A stretch of DNA of 64,000 bases from positions 81,188,662 to 81,252,661 of the forward strand of contig CM066043.1 in the NCBI GenBank assembly GCA_033557465.1, given 5' to 3'. The position numbers and the translations under genes are program-made. Under the pieces are notes generated by a model. The model did no database searches and was not told the origin of the DNA. It saw nothing but the letters and a program-made list of their open reading frames with translations. Below, one piece after another: positions 11,996 through 23,161 of the stretch (positions are counted from its first letter, which is position 1; each line of letters opens with the position of its first letter). This DNA is from Ichthyophis bannanicus (taxonomy: Eukaryota; Chordata; Amphibia; Gymnophiona; Ichthyophiidae).

Positions 11996-13382
11996 TAAGG
12001 CCGGCAAGTCCACTAGGCGAGCTAGGCGGTGGCAGCAGCATGGGTGGGTGGTGGAGGTGGAGGTGGCGGTGGCGGTAGCAGCGGCATAATGGGTGGCTGT
12101 GCTGTCCCACCCCCACTGATGCTGCTTCCCCGCCACTCAGCTACCGCCACCCGGTGGTAGTATTTTCAAATGTGCATTAACAAACAACAATAAGCGGAAT
12201 TATCACACCAAGCTAATAATGTCAGCACTGAACAAGCCAAGGGAAATGTTTGATATAGTTAAATCCCTAATAACTAACCCAAAAGAGGACAACGCCACAG
12301 TCGCACCAGATGCAGACGCCATAGCCAACTATTACAAGGAAAAGGTGGAAACATTATCATCAACAGATTTCCATTGCAAAACAAGCAATATAACTACAAA
12401 TCAGGCCTGTAAAGGTTTTTCTCGCATCTCCGAAAGACAGCTCAAAGACATAATCAAATCTCTAAGCATGTCGACTTCTGCTCTCGACCCTTGCCCAGCC
12501 ACATGGATATATCTGACTAGCGACAGTCTCACTCCTCATATGCTAAATCTAATAAACTCCTCATTAGATCAAGGCTATATTCCAAAAGAATTAAAAAAGA
12601 CCTCTATCCGTCCCCTCTTCTAAGGCAAGAATTTGGATAAACCAGAAGCAAGCTCTTACAGGCCTATTTCAAGTCTGCAATTTATGGCAAAAATCCTAGA
12701 AAAGGCAACTCAACTCCAGCTACAAAATCATGTAGACCACTTTGCACAGCTCGATCCACATCAGCACGGATTTAGAATCGGTCATGGAGTTGAAACACTC
12801 CTCATGGCATTAACAGACAAGCTTCTAAAAGGAATCGAAAAACCTAATTCTGGTTTCATCTTAATTTTTCTCGACTTAACAGCAGTTTACGACTCCATAT
12901 CACATGATTACCTCATACTCAGATTACAAGAAATCGGCCTCAAAGACAAAGTTCTGTCATGGTTCAAATCCTACCTTTCAAACCGAACCATCCAAGTAAA
13001 GATGGGAAATAACACGTCAAGCTCATTCTATCAAAGGAAAGGTGTACCCCAAGGTTCTTCTTTGTCAGCGCTCCTTTTCAACCTTTATATCCAACCATCT
13101 GCAACATTATAAAGAGTGAGGGCATTGACTACAACCTGTACGCGGATGACATCATGCTTTTCACCCAAATCAACACCAAACAACTGAAACTAAAAAATAT
13201 AAAGGAATGTTTCAATAACATTAGCACATGGCTTAAAGAACACAATTTTCAAATAAATTTGAAGCAGCATCAACAGGAGGCAGCTGCGGTGGAAGCAGCA
13301 TCAGCAGGGGTGGCGGCATCAGCGGGGGGACGTCAAGCCTGGGGATTCTGCCTAGGGTGGCAGAAACTCTTGGCCGGCCCTG
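11996..13382. mobile_element. Non-autonomous hAT-type element carrying a LINE fragment
   Basis: The left end TAAGGCCGGC and the inverted right end (GCCGGCCCTG) match at 8 of 10 positions. They are flanked by 8-bp direct repeats differing at one base (CTTGCACC at 11988-11995, GTTGCACC at 13383-13390), the duplication length of hAT transposases. Both inner flanks are rich in GCAGCAGC/GGTGGCGG-type triplets (12030-12100 and 13265-13330). The centre is a 1.1-kb L2 reverse transcriptase fragment. No transposase is present, so movement would have needed an enzyme from elsewhere. The alternative is that a LINE inserted into a plain MITE and was then trimmed. Confidence 0.65.
12185..13265 (+). pseudogene. 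L2-type reverse transcriptase fragment inside the hAT-type element
   Basis: Frames 12219-12623 and 12633-13112, then 13154 onward, encode an L2-type reverse transcriptase from the region before the fingers to just after the catalytic loop. Motifs are ALDPCPATW, SSLQFMAKILEK, HQHGFRIGHGVETLL, LIFLDLTAVYDSISH, KGVPQGSSLSALLFNLYIQ and YADD (about 13139-13150). There is one stop at 12621-12623 and a frame change near 13100. The fragment has no 3' UTR or TAAA tail and no 5' start. Its right edge falls at about 13265, directly against the GCAGCATCA-rich hAT interior. That is unlike a LINE insertion, which should end in its own tail. Confidence 0.75.
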
Positions 13383-13793
13383 GTTGCACCCATGTATGAA
13401 AGGAAAAATAAAACCTCTCTTTGAAGCAGGCAGGCCACCAGAGTTTAAGTGTTGCAACCCCCCCTCCCCCCCCCCGTATGCCTGCTCTAGTGTGTGTACT
13501 GCTCTAATACTGGAACTAAGCTAGAAATAAAAATAAAATTCAGTTTTCTAACTAAATAGCAACTATCACACTTACATCTCTAGCTTAGTCTCTTCAGGGA
13601 TCTATTTTGATTCTACAGTCCTTCAGCAGCTTTCTTTCTGCCACTCAGAGTTCCCAGTGGCTCCTTCTCTCTCTCTGAAGCTGACGGGCTATTTCCCTGG
13701 GAATATTCTTTCAACACGTTTCCTCACATATGCTATATCGCTCTCTCACAGCAGGTTACCTTTAGCTCTTCTCACTCCCTTTTAACAGAGAGA

Positions 13794-14136
13794 CCTGGGA
13801 CTATGGCAACTCTGAGCACTCCCCGGCTGTCTTGCTGGCTTTCACAGCTCTTAGCTGGCCTGAGTCTCTTTCCAGAGACATTCTACAGTGCTCTGTTTCT
13901 CTTGCCGCTTCAGCTTAGCCTATGTGTTCCACTCTAGTTGTCGCCTTCATCTGCGCTTCTCTCTCTCACTTTTCTGCTGCAACTTTCTTCCATTTTCTTG
14001 TGCCCCTCATCGGCAGCACACACTGATTCTCTGAGGGAGGTGGGGAGAGGTTTTTCAACTCAGGCTGCACTTTCCCACCGCTTTTCCTCATGCTTTTTCT
14101 TTACCAGTGGAGCTATTTGATCTTCCCCAGCAGGTG
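13794..14136 (+). repeat. Copy A of a 340-bp dispersed duplication
   Basis: This block is nearly identical to 21004-21352, with only a few substitutions and a longer G run in the other copy. It holds no clear gene. Copy A lies in unbroken flanking sequence, whereas copy B lies inside an insertion flanked by a 65-bp duplication, so copy A may be closer to the source. The class of the repeat is unknown. Confidence 0.8.
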
Positions 14137-17110
14137 CTGTGCCTTCAGCACATGCCCACAGATGCTTTTCCTTATAAGAGCAGTACTTCCCCTTCTACTC
14201 GGGGGAGGAGAGGGCTTCACCTCTCGCCTGATGTCATTTCCTATGATGTGGGTGGTAGAGGCTCATGGGAACATTCATTTCTTTTCTTGGTTCCTGTTCT
14301 CCCCTGACAACGTCCTGGAGGGGCAAAGGGCTCTTCCTGCTTGGGGCTGCCTGGTGTCCTGGAGCTCCACTTCTGCCCCTCAGAGTTAATTTTAAAATGT
14401 TTTTTTTTTCTCTATATGGTATATATGCCCAAATTATCTGAACATAAATCAGCTCGAATTTGTCTGATAATTCACAGTTTACAAAAGGCCTTCTTGATAA
14501 CAGCATCTCCCTGTTGTTCCATAGTGAGGCCTAAATCGAGAATAACTCCCAATATGTCAATGATTTTACTAAATACAAGTCCTATGAAGAACTGGCTAGT
14601 TCAAAGGAACATCTTCCTTCAAGGCGCCTATCCATGATATGTGAGTTTTCTCAGGATAAATCGTGAGAATATTTTTAATTATCCTCATGTCTCATGTCTT
14701 TCTCTTCAGATAGATCATATTCGTGGACACTGGCATGAAAAGAGGGAATGGGTTCTAATGTAGTGACATATCATAGGGACAGGACCAAAGATAAAGCAGC
14801 TGTCACACTGTCAGATCACAGGGAGATCAGGGATAACTTATTCAGGAGGCAGAGGGAGAAAAATCAGCATTCTTCCCCTGTTCCCCTCCACTAATTGATA
14901 TAAATCTCAAGGTGAGCAGATATCAAAGGTTCCGGGTGAAATAAAATGTTCTCCATCGAAAAGATCCCTGTCTATGCAGTCCAAGCTGCTAGCATTTTTA
15001 AAGAACAAATATTTTTGCTCCTGCACCGCACTTCCTGTTGGAGATGCATTTCACCCCGAGAGTAATATAACTGAGTCCTCAGTAAAAATCAGCAGCTTTC
15101 CAGCAAACATAACTGAAAACTTCGCAGTAGATTTTTGGAATGCCCTTGAAAACCATGTACGATCCATGTTACTTCCCCCAAAGAGACATTTACACCACTA
15201 AATGATTGCTTGGTATTGTCAGTCACCGCTGTGCGTGTGTGGGCATTTTATGTAAAAATAAAAATTAATGTCGTCCTTGTTAGACATATCACTCCATCCT
15301 TCCCCAAGATCATTCTTCTTCTTTTCCATAACATTCTAAGGGTGCTGTGGTAACGTCCAAATAAATAGCCTTCCGCATTCCAGACTTGGATCATTCATTT
15401 CCTAGCAACCCTGTAAGCAATCAGAGCTCTTGTGTACATTTGTCTCTGTCCCCCCCCCTCCCTCCCTCCCCAAAGAGAACCTAATACAGTCTCCGCCATC
15501 TGGCATTTCTTGTCATGTTTGGTGATGAGCAGTAAATAGATAGCGGCTCCTGTTTATAGTTAAATCTTTTTATAGAAACACTCAGGAAAATATAGCACAG
15601 TATACTGGGTTTCTGAAAGACCGCATGCTTTATGGCAGATTATCTTCGACATTTTATTTTTTTCCTCCACAACCATTATCACCTTTAGCAGCCCCTGTTT
15701 AAATGATCATCCAAGGGTAAACACAGTTCTCCATCAATACTTGGCAACAGTTATCTCAGGATTATGAGGATAATTTATAAAATATGCCTAGATTAACATA
15801 CCTTTCATGCCTATTTTATAGAGCAAGGTATGTCAAATATACAGTATGTATAAATGCCCATTTACGTGCCTGTATGAGTAAAATACCTAGACTTACATGT
15901 ATAAGCAATCAGTTAATCTAGACGCACCTTATAAAATTACCCTCCACATGTCAATAGCCATCTCTGTGTGTATTGAATGGGTGAGGGAAGCAATTTCCTT
16001 TGTGGGTGTTGACAGGGTAAAAATTTAGTATCAAAAAAGTTGGAAGTTACACACTTAGGAGGTAATTTTACAAAGCCGTTAATATGTGTATGTGGCAGTT
16101 TACATGCGTTAATTGCCTCTTACAAAATACCGACTTAAAGCACAAGGGTGTGTCCTTTGCCAGTAAGTGGAGCTGAGGACATGGTCCGGGCGAAGCGTGG
16201 TGGAGTTTGCAAGTATACATGTTGATAATAAAATACTGTAATTTAATCTATGCCAGTACTGAATTTAAGGTACGATCTCTGCTACTTACGCTAGTATTTT
16301 AGAAGGACAAGTAGGCTTAAAATAGGTGCAATTTTGGCTGCGTTCACATAGGTGCCCTGTTATAATTATGCTCTTAGAGTGTGGCACAATGGTCGTTTCC
16401 TCTTCCTTTGTGGGGAACGGTGGAGAGAGGCATGGTGAAGTGTGTGCCAGAAGACTAACAGGAGGCAAGTGTGGGGTGGTATATATGTCTCTTTCCATGC
16501 AGAGGGCTTAGATATGTGTCTATGTTTCTGTATGTGTGTGTGTGTGCTGCTCCCCCATACTGCCTTCTCCCCTTCCCCAGTATCTACCTCCTTCTCCAAT
16601 ATTTGTTTATCTTGCCTTTCCTCCTCTTTACCCAAGCACCCCTTCTCTCCATCTTTCTGTACAATGCCCTTGCTTCTCTCCTTTCCGTAGTATTTGCCTT
16701 CCTCTCCAGTCTTACTCTTCCAGCATCTGCCGGCACCAGTTCCTTCTTCCCAGCCCAAGCATCAGCCCCTTGTTTCAGCCCCAGTTCCCTTCTGCAATCT
16801 TCCCTCAGCCTCTAAAGCCTCCAAACGGCGGCCGGAGCTTTGCTTCTGCCACTCTGCTGTTGCCACTGCAGGAAGATTTAAAATGCAAAAACCAGGCACA
16901 TCCTATATTCTTGCAGGAAAGAGGAAGCGCCTTTTCTCATATGTTAAACCCTCCTGGAGTGCCAGCAGCAAAATGATGGAGAGATGGGAGGAAAAGAGTA
17001 AACCTTCTGCTGAGGGACCAGCCCTGCCCAAAATGCTGCTGTTCAGCTTCTCACTAGATGCCGTTTCTGGGACCACATCACACTAGGCTATGTGCAGTTT
17101 TTGGTTGCCA
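14137..17110. other. Gene-free stretch
   Basis: No supported gene. A GGAGGTAATTTTACAAAG block at about 16060 and a TTATAAAATTACCCTCC block near 15932-15948 belong to the dispersed inverted-end family seen at 54932-55395. A pyrimidine-rich region (16540-16830) yields several overlapping open frames with low-complexity Ser/Pro translations, which I take as compositional. A short (TG)n lies at about 16533-16547. Confidence 0.45.
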
Positions 17111-17119
17111 ATTCTCTGG

Positions 17120-17335
17120 TGCATTACGTTCAAAATTGTTAGTCTGGCTTTTAGAGCTTTAAGAGATATGACCCCTTACCATGCCAAATCAGTAGTCAAA
17201 CTTTATGTTCCAGCTTGATAGTTATGATATGTTATGTTCGAGTTGAAACGCGAGCCTCTGCCTTCGCATTTGCAAATCCTACATTGTAGAACACCATCTC
17301 ACTTTAAATTTGGTTAGAAGAACCTTTCTTACTTT
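17120..17335 (+). pseudogene. LINE ORF2 C-terminal fragment
   Basis: Read in the plus frame from about 17128, the translation gives FKIVSLAFRALRDMTPYHA and then KSVVKLYVP. This resembles the region after the reverse transcriptase in CR1/L2-group LINEs (the stretch that normally reads as K-LLL-FKAL-G--P-YL). Stops follow shortly. The fragment is small and the assignment is by resemblance only. Confidence 0.45.
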
Positions 17336-17491
17336 TTTTATTTATTTAATATTTATCATTTTAACTACAAAATCAAGCATATCACAATACTTGAGAAAGA
17401 AGGGGACAAAAAAGCTTTTCTTGCTTTTATTAAAAAATGGAAAGCTTTTCTCTTGGCACAAGCATTCAGTGATGATTGGTCTTTATTGATG

Positions 17492-17499
17492 ATCTATGA
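17492..17499. repeat. 8-bp target-site duplication (left) of hAT element
   Basis: ATCTATGA here is repeated exactly at 19379-19386, on the other side of the element 17500-19378. Confidence 0.9.
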
Positions 17500-17631
17500 C
17501 AGTGATGGCTAACCTTTTTGAGCCCGAGTGCCCAAACTGCCGCACAAAACCAAAGAATTTCCTCAAAGTGCCAGCACGTCAATTTGCATAAATATTTGCA
17601 TAATGCTAACATACACTAACTTTTAGTAAAC

Positions 17632-17868
17632 ATGTCTCTTAATGAGTGTATGGATAAAGACAGACTAAAAGATTTCTACATTACTATAATCCAGTGCCAA
17701 CCGCCAGGCACATTAGGAACTACTACAAACACTGCCCATTTAGAACCAATAGCAAACCCGCCGTATCCTAACAGCACTACCAGGACTCACAAAGTACCAC
17801 ACCATACCTATCAAAAGGCAACACTGCAAATATTAAACCAATACATTTCAGACAATAACAATACATGA
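17632..17868 (+). other. Short open frame shared by two hAT elements, function unknown
   Basis: A 78-codon frame recurs almost residue for residue in the second hAT (42490-42714, 74 codons); both end ...YIS(D/E)NNNT before a TGA. The translation is rich in Thr, Asn, Pro and Gln, with no domain that I recognise. Since both elements share the DNA at high identity, frame conservation may be simple common descent and not selection. It could be a decayed piece of an ancestral transposase or no gene at all. Confidence 0.3.
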
Positions 17869-18239
17869 CCTACTGGGGAAAGAGAACAAGTGGCAATGTC
17901 AAAAAGGAATTACATAAACAGAATACCTCAGCTCAGTTACACAGTTGCAATTGCTCCAGCCACTTTCTTCTGGTTTCTTCATGTTTTCTGCTAACTCTCC
18001 ATCATCTGCTGTCCATTTGTCCTTTCTTCTCTCTTCTAGTTTTTTTTTTCCATTCTCTCTCTCTATATCCGCTTTAACATACTAATCTTTCTCCTTTTGC
18101 TCTTTCCTCATTCCTATTTCATCCACTCAAATTTTACCCCTCCATCCTCAATCCCCACTTACTCTCCCAATACCCGGCCAATTGTAGATTTTTTATCCCT
18201 CCCACACAAAATATTTTTCCTCTCTCCATTTTACTCTCC

Positions 18240-18925
18240 CAGCCCCATCCCATTCTAATCCTCCCCCAACATCAGCTCCCTTCTAGTTCCAGCCTCACCC
18301 AGCATCCATTCCCTTCTAGTCCCTGCATCAGCCCATTTCCAGTCCTAGCCCCCCATCAGCCCATTTCCAGTCCTAGCAACCCCCCAACCCAATACCAGTC
18401 CTAGCCTCCCCCCATCAACCCACTTCCAGTCCTAAACCCCCATCACCCCATTTTCAGTTTAAGCCCCCCCTATAACCCATTACCAGTCCTAACCCCCATC
18501 ACCCCATTTCCAGACAGCCCCCATCAGCCCACAGCCCATTAGCAGTCCTACCCCCCCTGCCCATTAGCAGTCCTAACCCCCCTCCCTGCCCATTAGCAGT
18601 CCTAACCCCCCCTCCACCCAGCCCATTAGCAGTCCTAACCCCCCCCCCTCCCTGCCCATTAGCAGTACTCCCCCCTCCTCCCTGCCTCCCTCCCTGCCCA
18701 TTAGCAGTCCTAACCCCCCCTCCCTCCCTCCCTCCCTGCCCATTAGCAGTCCTAACCCCCCCCTGCCCATTAGCAGTCCTAACCCCCCCCTCCCTGCCTC
18801 CCTCCCTCCCTCCCTGCCCATTAGCAGTCCTAACCCCCCCTCCCTCCCTCCCTCCCTGCCTCTCTGCCCATTAGCAGTCCTAACCCCCCCCTAGCCCATT
18901 AGCAGTCCTAACCCCCCCCCCCCCG
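18240..18925. repeat. C-rich tandem array inside the hAT element
   Basis: Units built around CCCATTAGCAGTCCTAAC with variable C-tract spacers (CCCTCCCTCC) repeat many times, most regularly at 18531-18910. The earlier part (18240-18530) shows related older units of the type CCCATTTCCAGTCCTAGC. On the minus strand the array is G-rich, with many runs of three or more G. The same unit family appears in the second hAT at 43400-44790. Confidence 0.85.
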
Positions 18926-18946
18926 GCAAATTTTTAAAAAAAAAAA

Positions 18947-19290
18947 GCAGGCTCTGGCTGCTGCCGCGGCAGATTGCAATGTCCCGCGGGGCCCCCTCCG
19001 CCCGCTAAGCCCCTCTGCAAGGGCTTTCAGATTCGCGAGGGAGAGCATCTCCCCTCGTGTCTCTGTTAAGCCCGCAGGGGCTAATGGTAAATTTCCCATC
19101 AGTCCCTCGCGTCTAAAGGGGCTGATGGGAAATTTCCCATTAGCCCCTGCGGGCTTAACAGAGACGCGAGGGAGACGCTCTCCCTCGCGAATCTGAAAGC
19201 TCTTGCAGAGGGGCTTAGCGGGCGGAGGGGGCCCCGCGGGACGCTGCATTCTGCCCTTGCCGCGTCCGCGGCAGCAGTCAGAGCCAGCTT
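18947..19290. repeat. Large GC-rich inverted repeat (hairpin) at the hAT right end
   Basis: Two arms of about 150 bases face each other around a short middle near 19095-19130. Examples are GCCCGCAGGGGCTAATGG on the left against CCATTAGCCCCTGCGGGC on the right, and CTCTGGCTGCTGCCGCGG at the outer edge against its counterpart near 19270-19287. The arms differ at scattered positions. A transcript would fold into a long hairpin. Confidence 0.85.
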
Positions 19291-19386
19291 TTTCTTTTTT
19301 TGCGGACCTTCCCGCGTGCCAGCTGCAAGGCCTTCGCGTGCCACAGCTGGCACGCGTGCCATAGGTTCGCCATCGCTGATCTATGA

Positions 19387-20330
19387 GTTTCTGTCACAGA
19401 GCTTTTTTGTCTGTGCTTATAGGGGGTCATTCCAGAACACGAGTAAGGGATTTGTACGTGCAGCAGGGACGTTAAATGTGCCAAAAATGTCTCCGACCAT
19501 ATTCTGAAACACCACTGACATACATGTCCACGGCGTTAACACAGGGATTTTAGAACGTGGGCAGGAAAGGCTGGAACAGGGGCACGGTCAGCCACAGAGA
19601 CGTATAAAGCATATTCAAGAAAGGCTCATGTACATATTGTTTCCCGGACACATCCACGTTATTCCTGCTGAAACGTGGTATAAGGCTAGGACTTAGGAAA
19701 TATTCTGCTGTGCTCTGCAATGCATCCCATAGAGAAGAATGGTTTTGACAAGTATGTTTTGAACTGGTGTGACTGCAAGAAATACAAGATGGAAGGTACA
19801 AAGAGCAGAGAAGAGGTAATGTTGTAAGGTAGAAAAACATTTCTAAACACCCTTACAGACATATAAAGAAAAACAATAGTGCTTATTCAGGCTGTGTACC
19901 TATGTGCTGTTTGTGCTAAAGGAGCCAATCTATGGGACCCTAAAAATTCTCTTGTTCTGAAAAATGAGACCGCTGATGCAGGGATAGTATGGGCGTGAGC
20001 AGTGAATGGATTCCTTTTGGGTGAGAAATGGGGATCATATTTGTAGTCCTGGTACCCCATGCGATTATGTTATGTCATAGCTGTTATGTATAGGTTCAGG
20101 GCATCTTTTGGGCAGAATCATGTTTTTGTGACAGGAAGTGAGAATGTGTGTGTGTGTGTGTGTGTGGTTTGAGGGGTGCACAGGGGGATCTGATGCGCTC
20201 ATCTGCAAATCAGGGGGAACATGAAAGCCTGGCCATTACTTGGACCGTATGGATGACCACAGTGTCACCAGGTGCCAGTGTGATTGGGCAGTCAAACTCA
20301 GAGATATCATTGATATCCCCATCAATGATA
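19387..20330. other. Gene-free stretch
   Basis: No gene or clear repeat apart from a short (TG)n at about 20143-20166. Confidence 0.45.
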
Positions 20331-20475
20331 AGGGGCCCTCAGAATAAGGGCACTCAACAGTGCAAGCAGCACTAATGCATGCCCATAATGCACATTTTGT
20401 GGGACCAATGGTGTTGCTATTGAGCATGTATCAGTGCTGTTTGCACTTCTGAATGCCCTTATTCTGAGGGCCCCT
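20331..20475. mobile_element. Palindromic MITE-like element
   Basis: The left end AGGGGCCCTCAGAATAAGGG is the exact inverse of the right end, which finishes GAGGGCCCCT. The symmetry continues imperfectly inward (AACAGTGCAAGCAGCACT against AGTGCTGTTTGCACTTC). The total is about 145 bp. The flanks (ATA on the left, ATT on the right) do not give a clear target duplication, so the superfamily is open; hAT and Harbinger are both possible. Confidence 0.7.
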
Positions 20476-20499
20476 ATTATTGACAGGGATATGTTTTGA

Positions 20500-20620
20500 C
20501 TTATAGCCATAACTGCTAGGTACATATGACCTAGATTGGCCACTGTTGGAAACAGAATACTGGGCTTGATGGACCTTGGTCTGACCCAGTATGGCATATC
20601 TTATGTTCTTATGTTCATAA
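20500..20620 (+). mobile_element. CR1/L3-like LINE or SINE 3' tail
   Basis: The stretch contains GGGCTTGATGGACCTTGGTC, then TGACCCAGTATGGC, and ends in repeated TTCTTATG octamers. This is a widespread tetrapod 3' end of CR1/L3-type LINEs and the SINEs that copy it. It is 5'-truncated with no coding part left. Confidence 0.75.
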
Positions 20621-20936
20621 GGGATCTATGCTGATTCCTTCTAGATTATTGTACATAGGGTACTCTAATTAGATCAGATATTGTTGGCAGTGTGAAAGGG
20701 CACCCATACATCTGCTGTGCCTGGCACAGGGAGACATGACTGATGTGGTGCCACCATTCCCCGGATTGGCCCATGAGGTCTACGTCCCTACCCAGGCCAG
20801 GATCAATGAGAGCTGCAAGAGTGGTGATATCGCTGGAGTCTGGCTACTTGCTGTGATAGCACAGGGATCTCCCCTCCCATGCCCATACAGCCCTGACCAG
20901 GGGAGCAGTACCACAAAGCTGGCTTTGGGAAGGCAG

Positions 20937-21001
20937 ACAGGATACATCCAGAGGGAATGGTCAAGAAACACAAGGAAGCTTAGGCGGATGTGATCCAACA
21001 G
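20937..21001 (+). repeat. 65-bp direct repeat, left copy
   Basis: This segment recurs at 21518-21582 with two substitutions by hand comparison. The two copies bracket a 516-bp insert (21002-21517), which includes copy B of the 13.8-kb duplication. The length is far above a normal transposon target duplication. Confidence 0.85.
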
Positions 21002-21003
21002 GT

Positions 21004-21352
21004 CCTGGGACTATGGCAACTCTGAGCACTCCCCGGCTGTCTTGCTGGCTTTCACAGCTCTTAGCTGGCCTGAGTCTCTTTCCAGAGACATTCTACAGTG
21101 CTCTGTTTCTCTTGCCGCTTCAGCTTAGCCTATGTGTTCCACTCTAGTTGTCGCCTTCATCTGCGCTTCTCTCTCTCACTTTTCTGCTGTAACTTTCTTC
21201 CATTTTCTTGTGCCCCTCATCGGCAGCACACACTGATTCTCTGAGGGAGGGGGGGGGGGGGAGAGGTTTTTCAACTCAGGCTGCAATTTCCTACCGCTTT
21301 TCCTCGTGCTTTTTCTTTACCAGTGGAGCTATTTGATCTTCCCAAGCAGGTG
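21004..21352 (+). repeat. Copy B of a 340-bp dispersed duplication
   Basis: It is nearly identical to 13794-14136. The main differences are an expanded G run at 21249-21261 and a few point changes. It forms most of the 516-bp insert between the two 65-bp direct repeats. Confidence 0.8.
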
Positions 21353-21517
21353 TAGCTGCTGTGAGAAATGCCAGTACCCAGATAGGTGGGCCTCAGATGC
21401 TATAGCCTGAAGGCTCTACCACATGGCATAAGCAGCACTGCACAGACACATGTAACAGATAGTCCCGGCTCAGTGGAGCTTACAATCTAGTTGGGACAGC
21501 CAAAACAGCAGCTGTGA

Positions 21518-21582
21518 ACAGGATACATCCAGAGGGAACGGTCACGAAACACAAGGAAGCTTAGGCGGATGTGATCCAACAG
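21518..21582 (+). repeat. 65-bp direct repeat, right copy
   Basis: Right-hand partner of 20937-21001. After it the sequence continues into unassigned DNA that has no counterpart after the left copy. Confidence 0.85.
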
Positions 21583-23161
21583 CGGCACCAATGGGGTGAG
21601 CGCTCAGCCTGGATTTGAGAGGGGCCAGGGGCGAAGCTTGACATACAGACTCAGGTGGTTTGTTCCAGGCATAAGGAGCTGCAAGGTGCAAGGAGCGACG
21701 TCTGGATTTGGCAGTAGAAGAGAAGGGTACAGATAGCAGCAATCTGACAGAACAGCAGTGTTTACAGTGAGGGGTGTAGGGAGAGATAAGAGGGGTATGG
21801 TAGTGCAGAGCAGCAGATTGAGTGCACTTATAGGCCATAGGCACGAAACGGGCATACATTTGTTGCTCAGCAATATTATGCATCCTTTGGGGACCTGCAA
21901 TGTAATGTTTCAGAATATGGTAGACACGGGGACATCCAAAATGTTTATCCATGTCAGAGGCATGGGGCCAGCTGATTAGCACTTGCACGTGCCTGCTGAA
22001 CAATCTGTCACCCTGATTCCAGACCTGCAGATATGTCCAGACCTGCAGATGTTGAATTGGGATCAAAGGGGGTCCATTTTTGATTTAGACATGTTCGCGG
22101 GCCAGACGTGCACGTCATGGAATCATGCTCCATATGCTTATCTTTAATAATATTTCCAATTTATGATGTGATCCACCTAGAACTATGAGAATCAGAGGAA
22201 TGCAAGTGTTTTTAAATAAATAGCTAAAAACATCCCGATCCCATGCATATGTTTGATTCACTTCCTCCTGGTTTGTGTACTTACTGAGTTTGGTTTGTAC
22301 CTGCTAGTGAGGTAGGCAATAGTGCTACTACTACCTCCTTGTGGACTGCATAGTTTCAAATTTGGTCCAGTAGAGAAAATTAAAAGATCACAGGAACTGG
22401 AAGAGGAAATAAAAAAAAATATAAATAAATTTAAAAAAAATAAATTAAAAAAAAAAATATAGATATATATAATTCCACTCTACATAGATGTAGCAGAACA
22501 TCAAAATATGTCTTCTAGTTCTTAACATGAGAAACATTCTGAGTCCCAACTCCAGCAGAGTTTTTTGATGAATGAGGTAATGGTAATTGTGTGCCAATCC
22601 CAATGGCAGGGAATGGTTCCCCTCTAGCTTTTAGAGGGGGATTAGAAAAAGTGGTGCAAGGCGGGGCTAGGGGTCTTCCAAGCACAGGAGTCCATGAGAA
22701 TGAAGGAGAGGCTGTAGGAGTCTTGAGCTAGTGCAACAGCTTGGTGAGTGTGTCTTGGACTGCCATCCAGGGAGTCACAGTGGGAACACTACCCCATCAG
22801 TCTACTTGGCTTAACTGCTGGAGATAGAATGAAGAAGTGGGGTATCTTCTAGTGGGAGAGGAGGGGGGCAGGGCCCCAGGCCACTGTAGATTGATTGCAC
22901 TTGCTTAGAGAGTGAGTCAACAATAGGAAAGAGGAAGAAGATCCAGTGAGGGACCTGATTAAGAGATATCAGAAGAAAAACATACAGAAAGGAGGTAGGA
23001 TTTCCAGATTTTTGGAGAGAAAATCTGGGACACTAGGGCAGGGCTGAGCTGAGCTGGGCTGGGCAGGGTACAGGTCCTTCCTCCTCAGGCATATTTTCTC
23101 CATATATTACAAAATGACCAGTGAAAGTAGCATTCAGTAATTTCAGAAGTTTAAATAAGAC
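21583..23161. other. Gene-free stretch with an L2 3' tail and an AT-rich tract
   Basis: No gene is seen; the 174-codon minus-strand frame at 21542-22066 has no recognisable motif. Around 22140-22226 there is an L2-type 3' end (a GTGATCCACCTAGAACT stretch, then a TTTTTAAATAAATA tail). At 22405-22473 the sequence is almost pure A and T. Confidence 0.45.

Larger units (their letters stand above)
17500..19378. mobile_element. Non-autonomous hAT transposon (1879 bp) with exact 8-bp TSD
   Basis: The element starts CAGTGATGGCTAACC and ends in the inverse of CAGCGATGGCGAACC, so 13 of the first 15 positions match. Exact 8-bp duplications flank it, as hAT transposases make. The interior has three parts: a roughly 300-bp AT-rich part with a 78-codon open frame (17632-17868), a C-rich tandem array (about 18240-18925) and a GC-rich inverted repeat (about 18947-19290). 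No transposase is encoded. The interior, but not the terminal 80-100 bp, is shared with the element at 42356-45331. It inserted into unassigned DNA just after a LINE remnant. Confidence 0.9.

Noticed and set aside
16366..16976. Several overlapping frames of 80-146 codons
   Set aside because: They lie in several phases on both strands of a pyrimidine-rich stretch, with low-complexity translation and no motif.
18573..18821. 82-codon Gly-rich frame on the minus strand
   Set aside because: It is a translation of the C-rich tandem array and repeats with it.
21542..22066. 174-codon minus-strand frame as a host gene
   Set aside because: No motif, no splice context, and it overlaps the 65-bp duplicated segment. 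I cannot support it.
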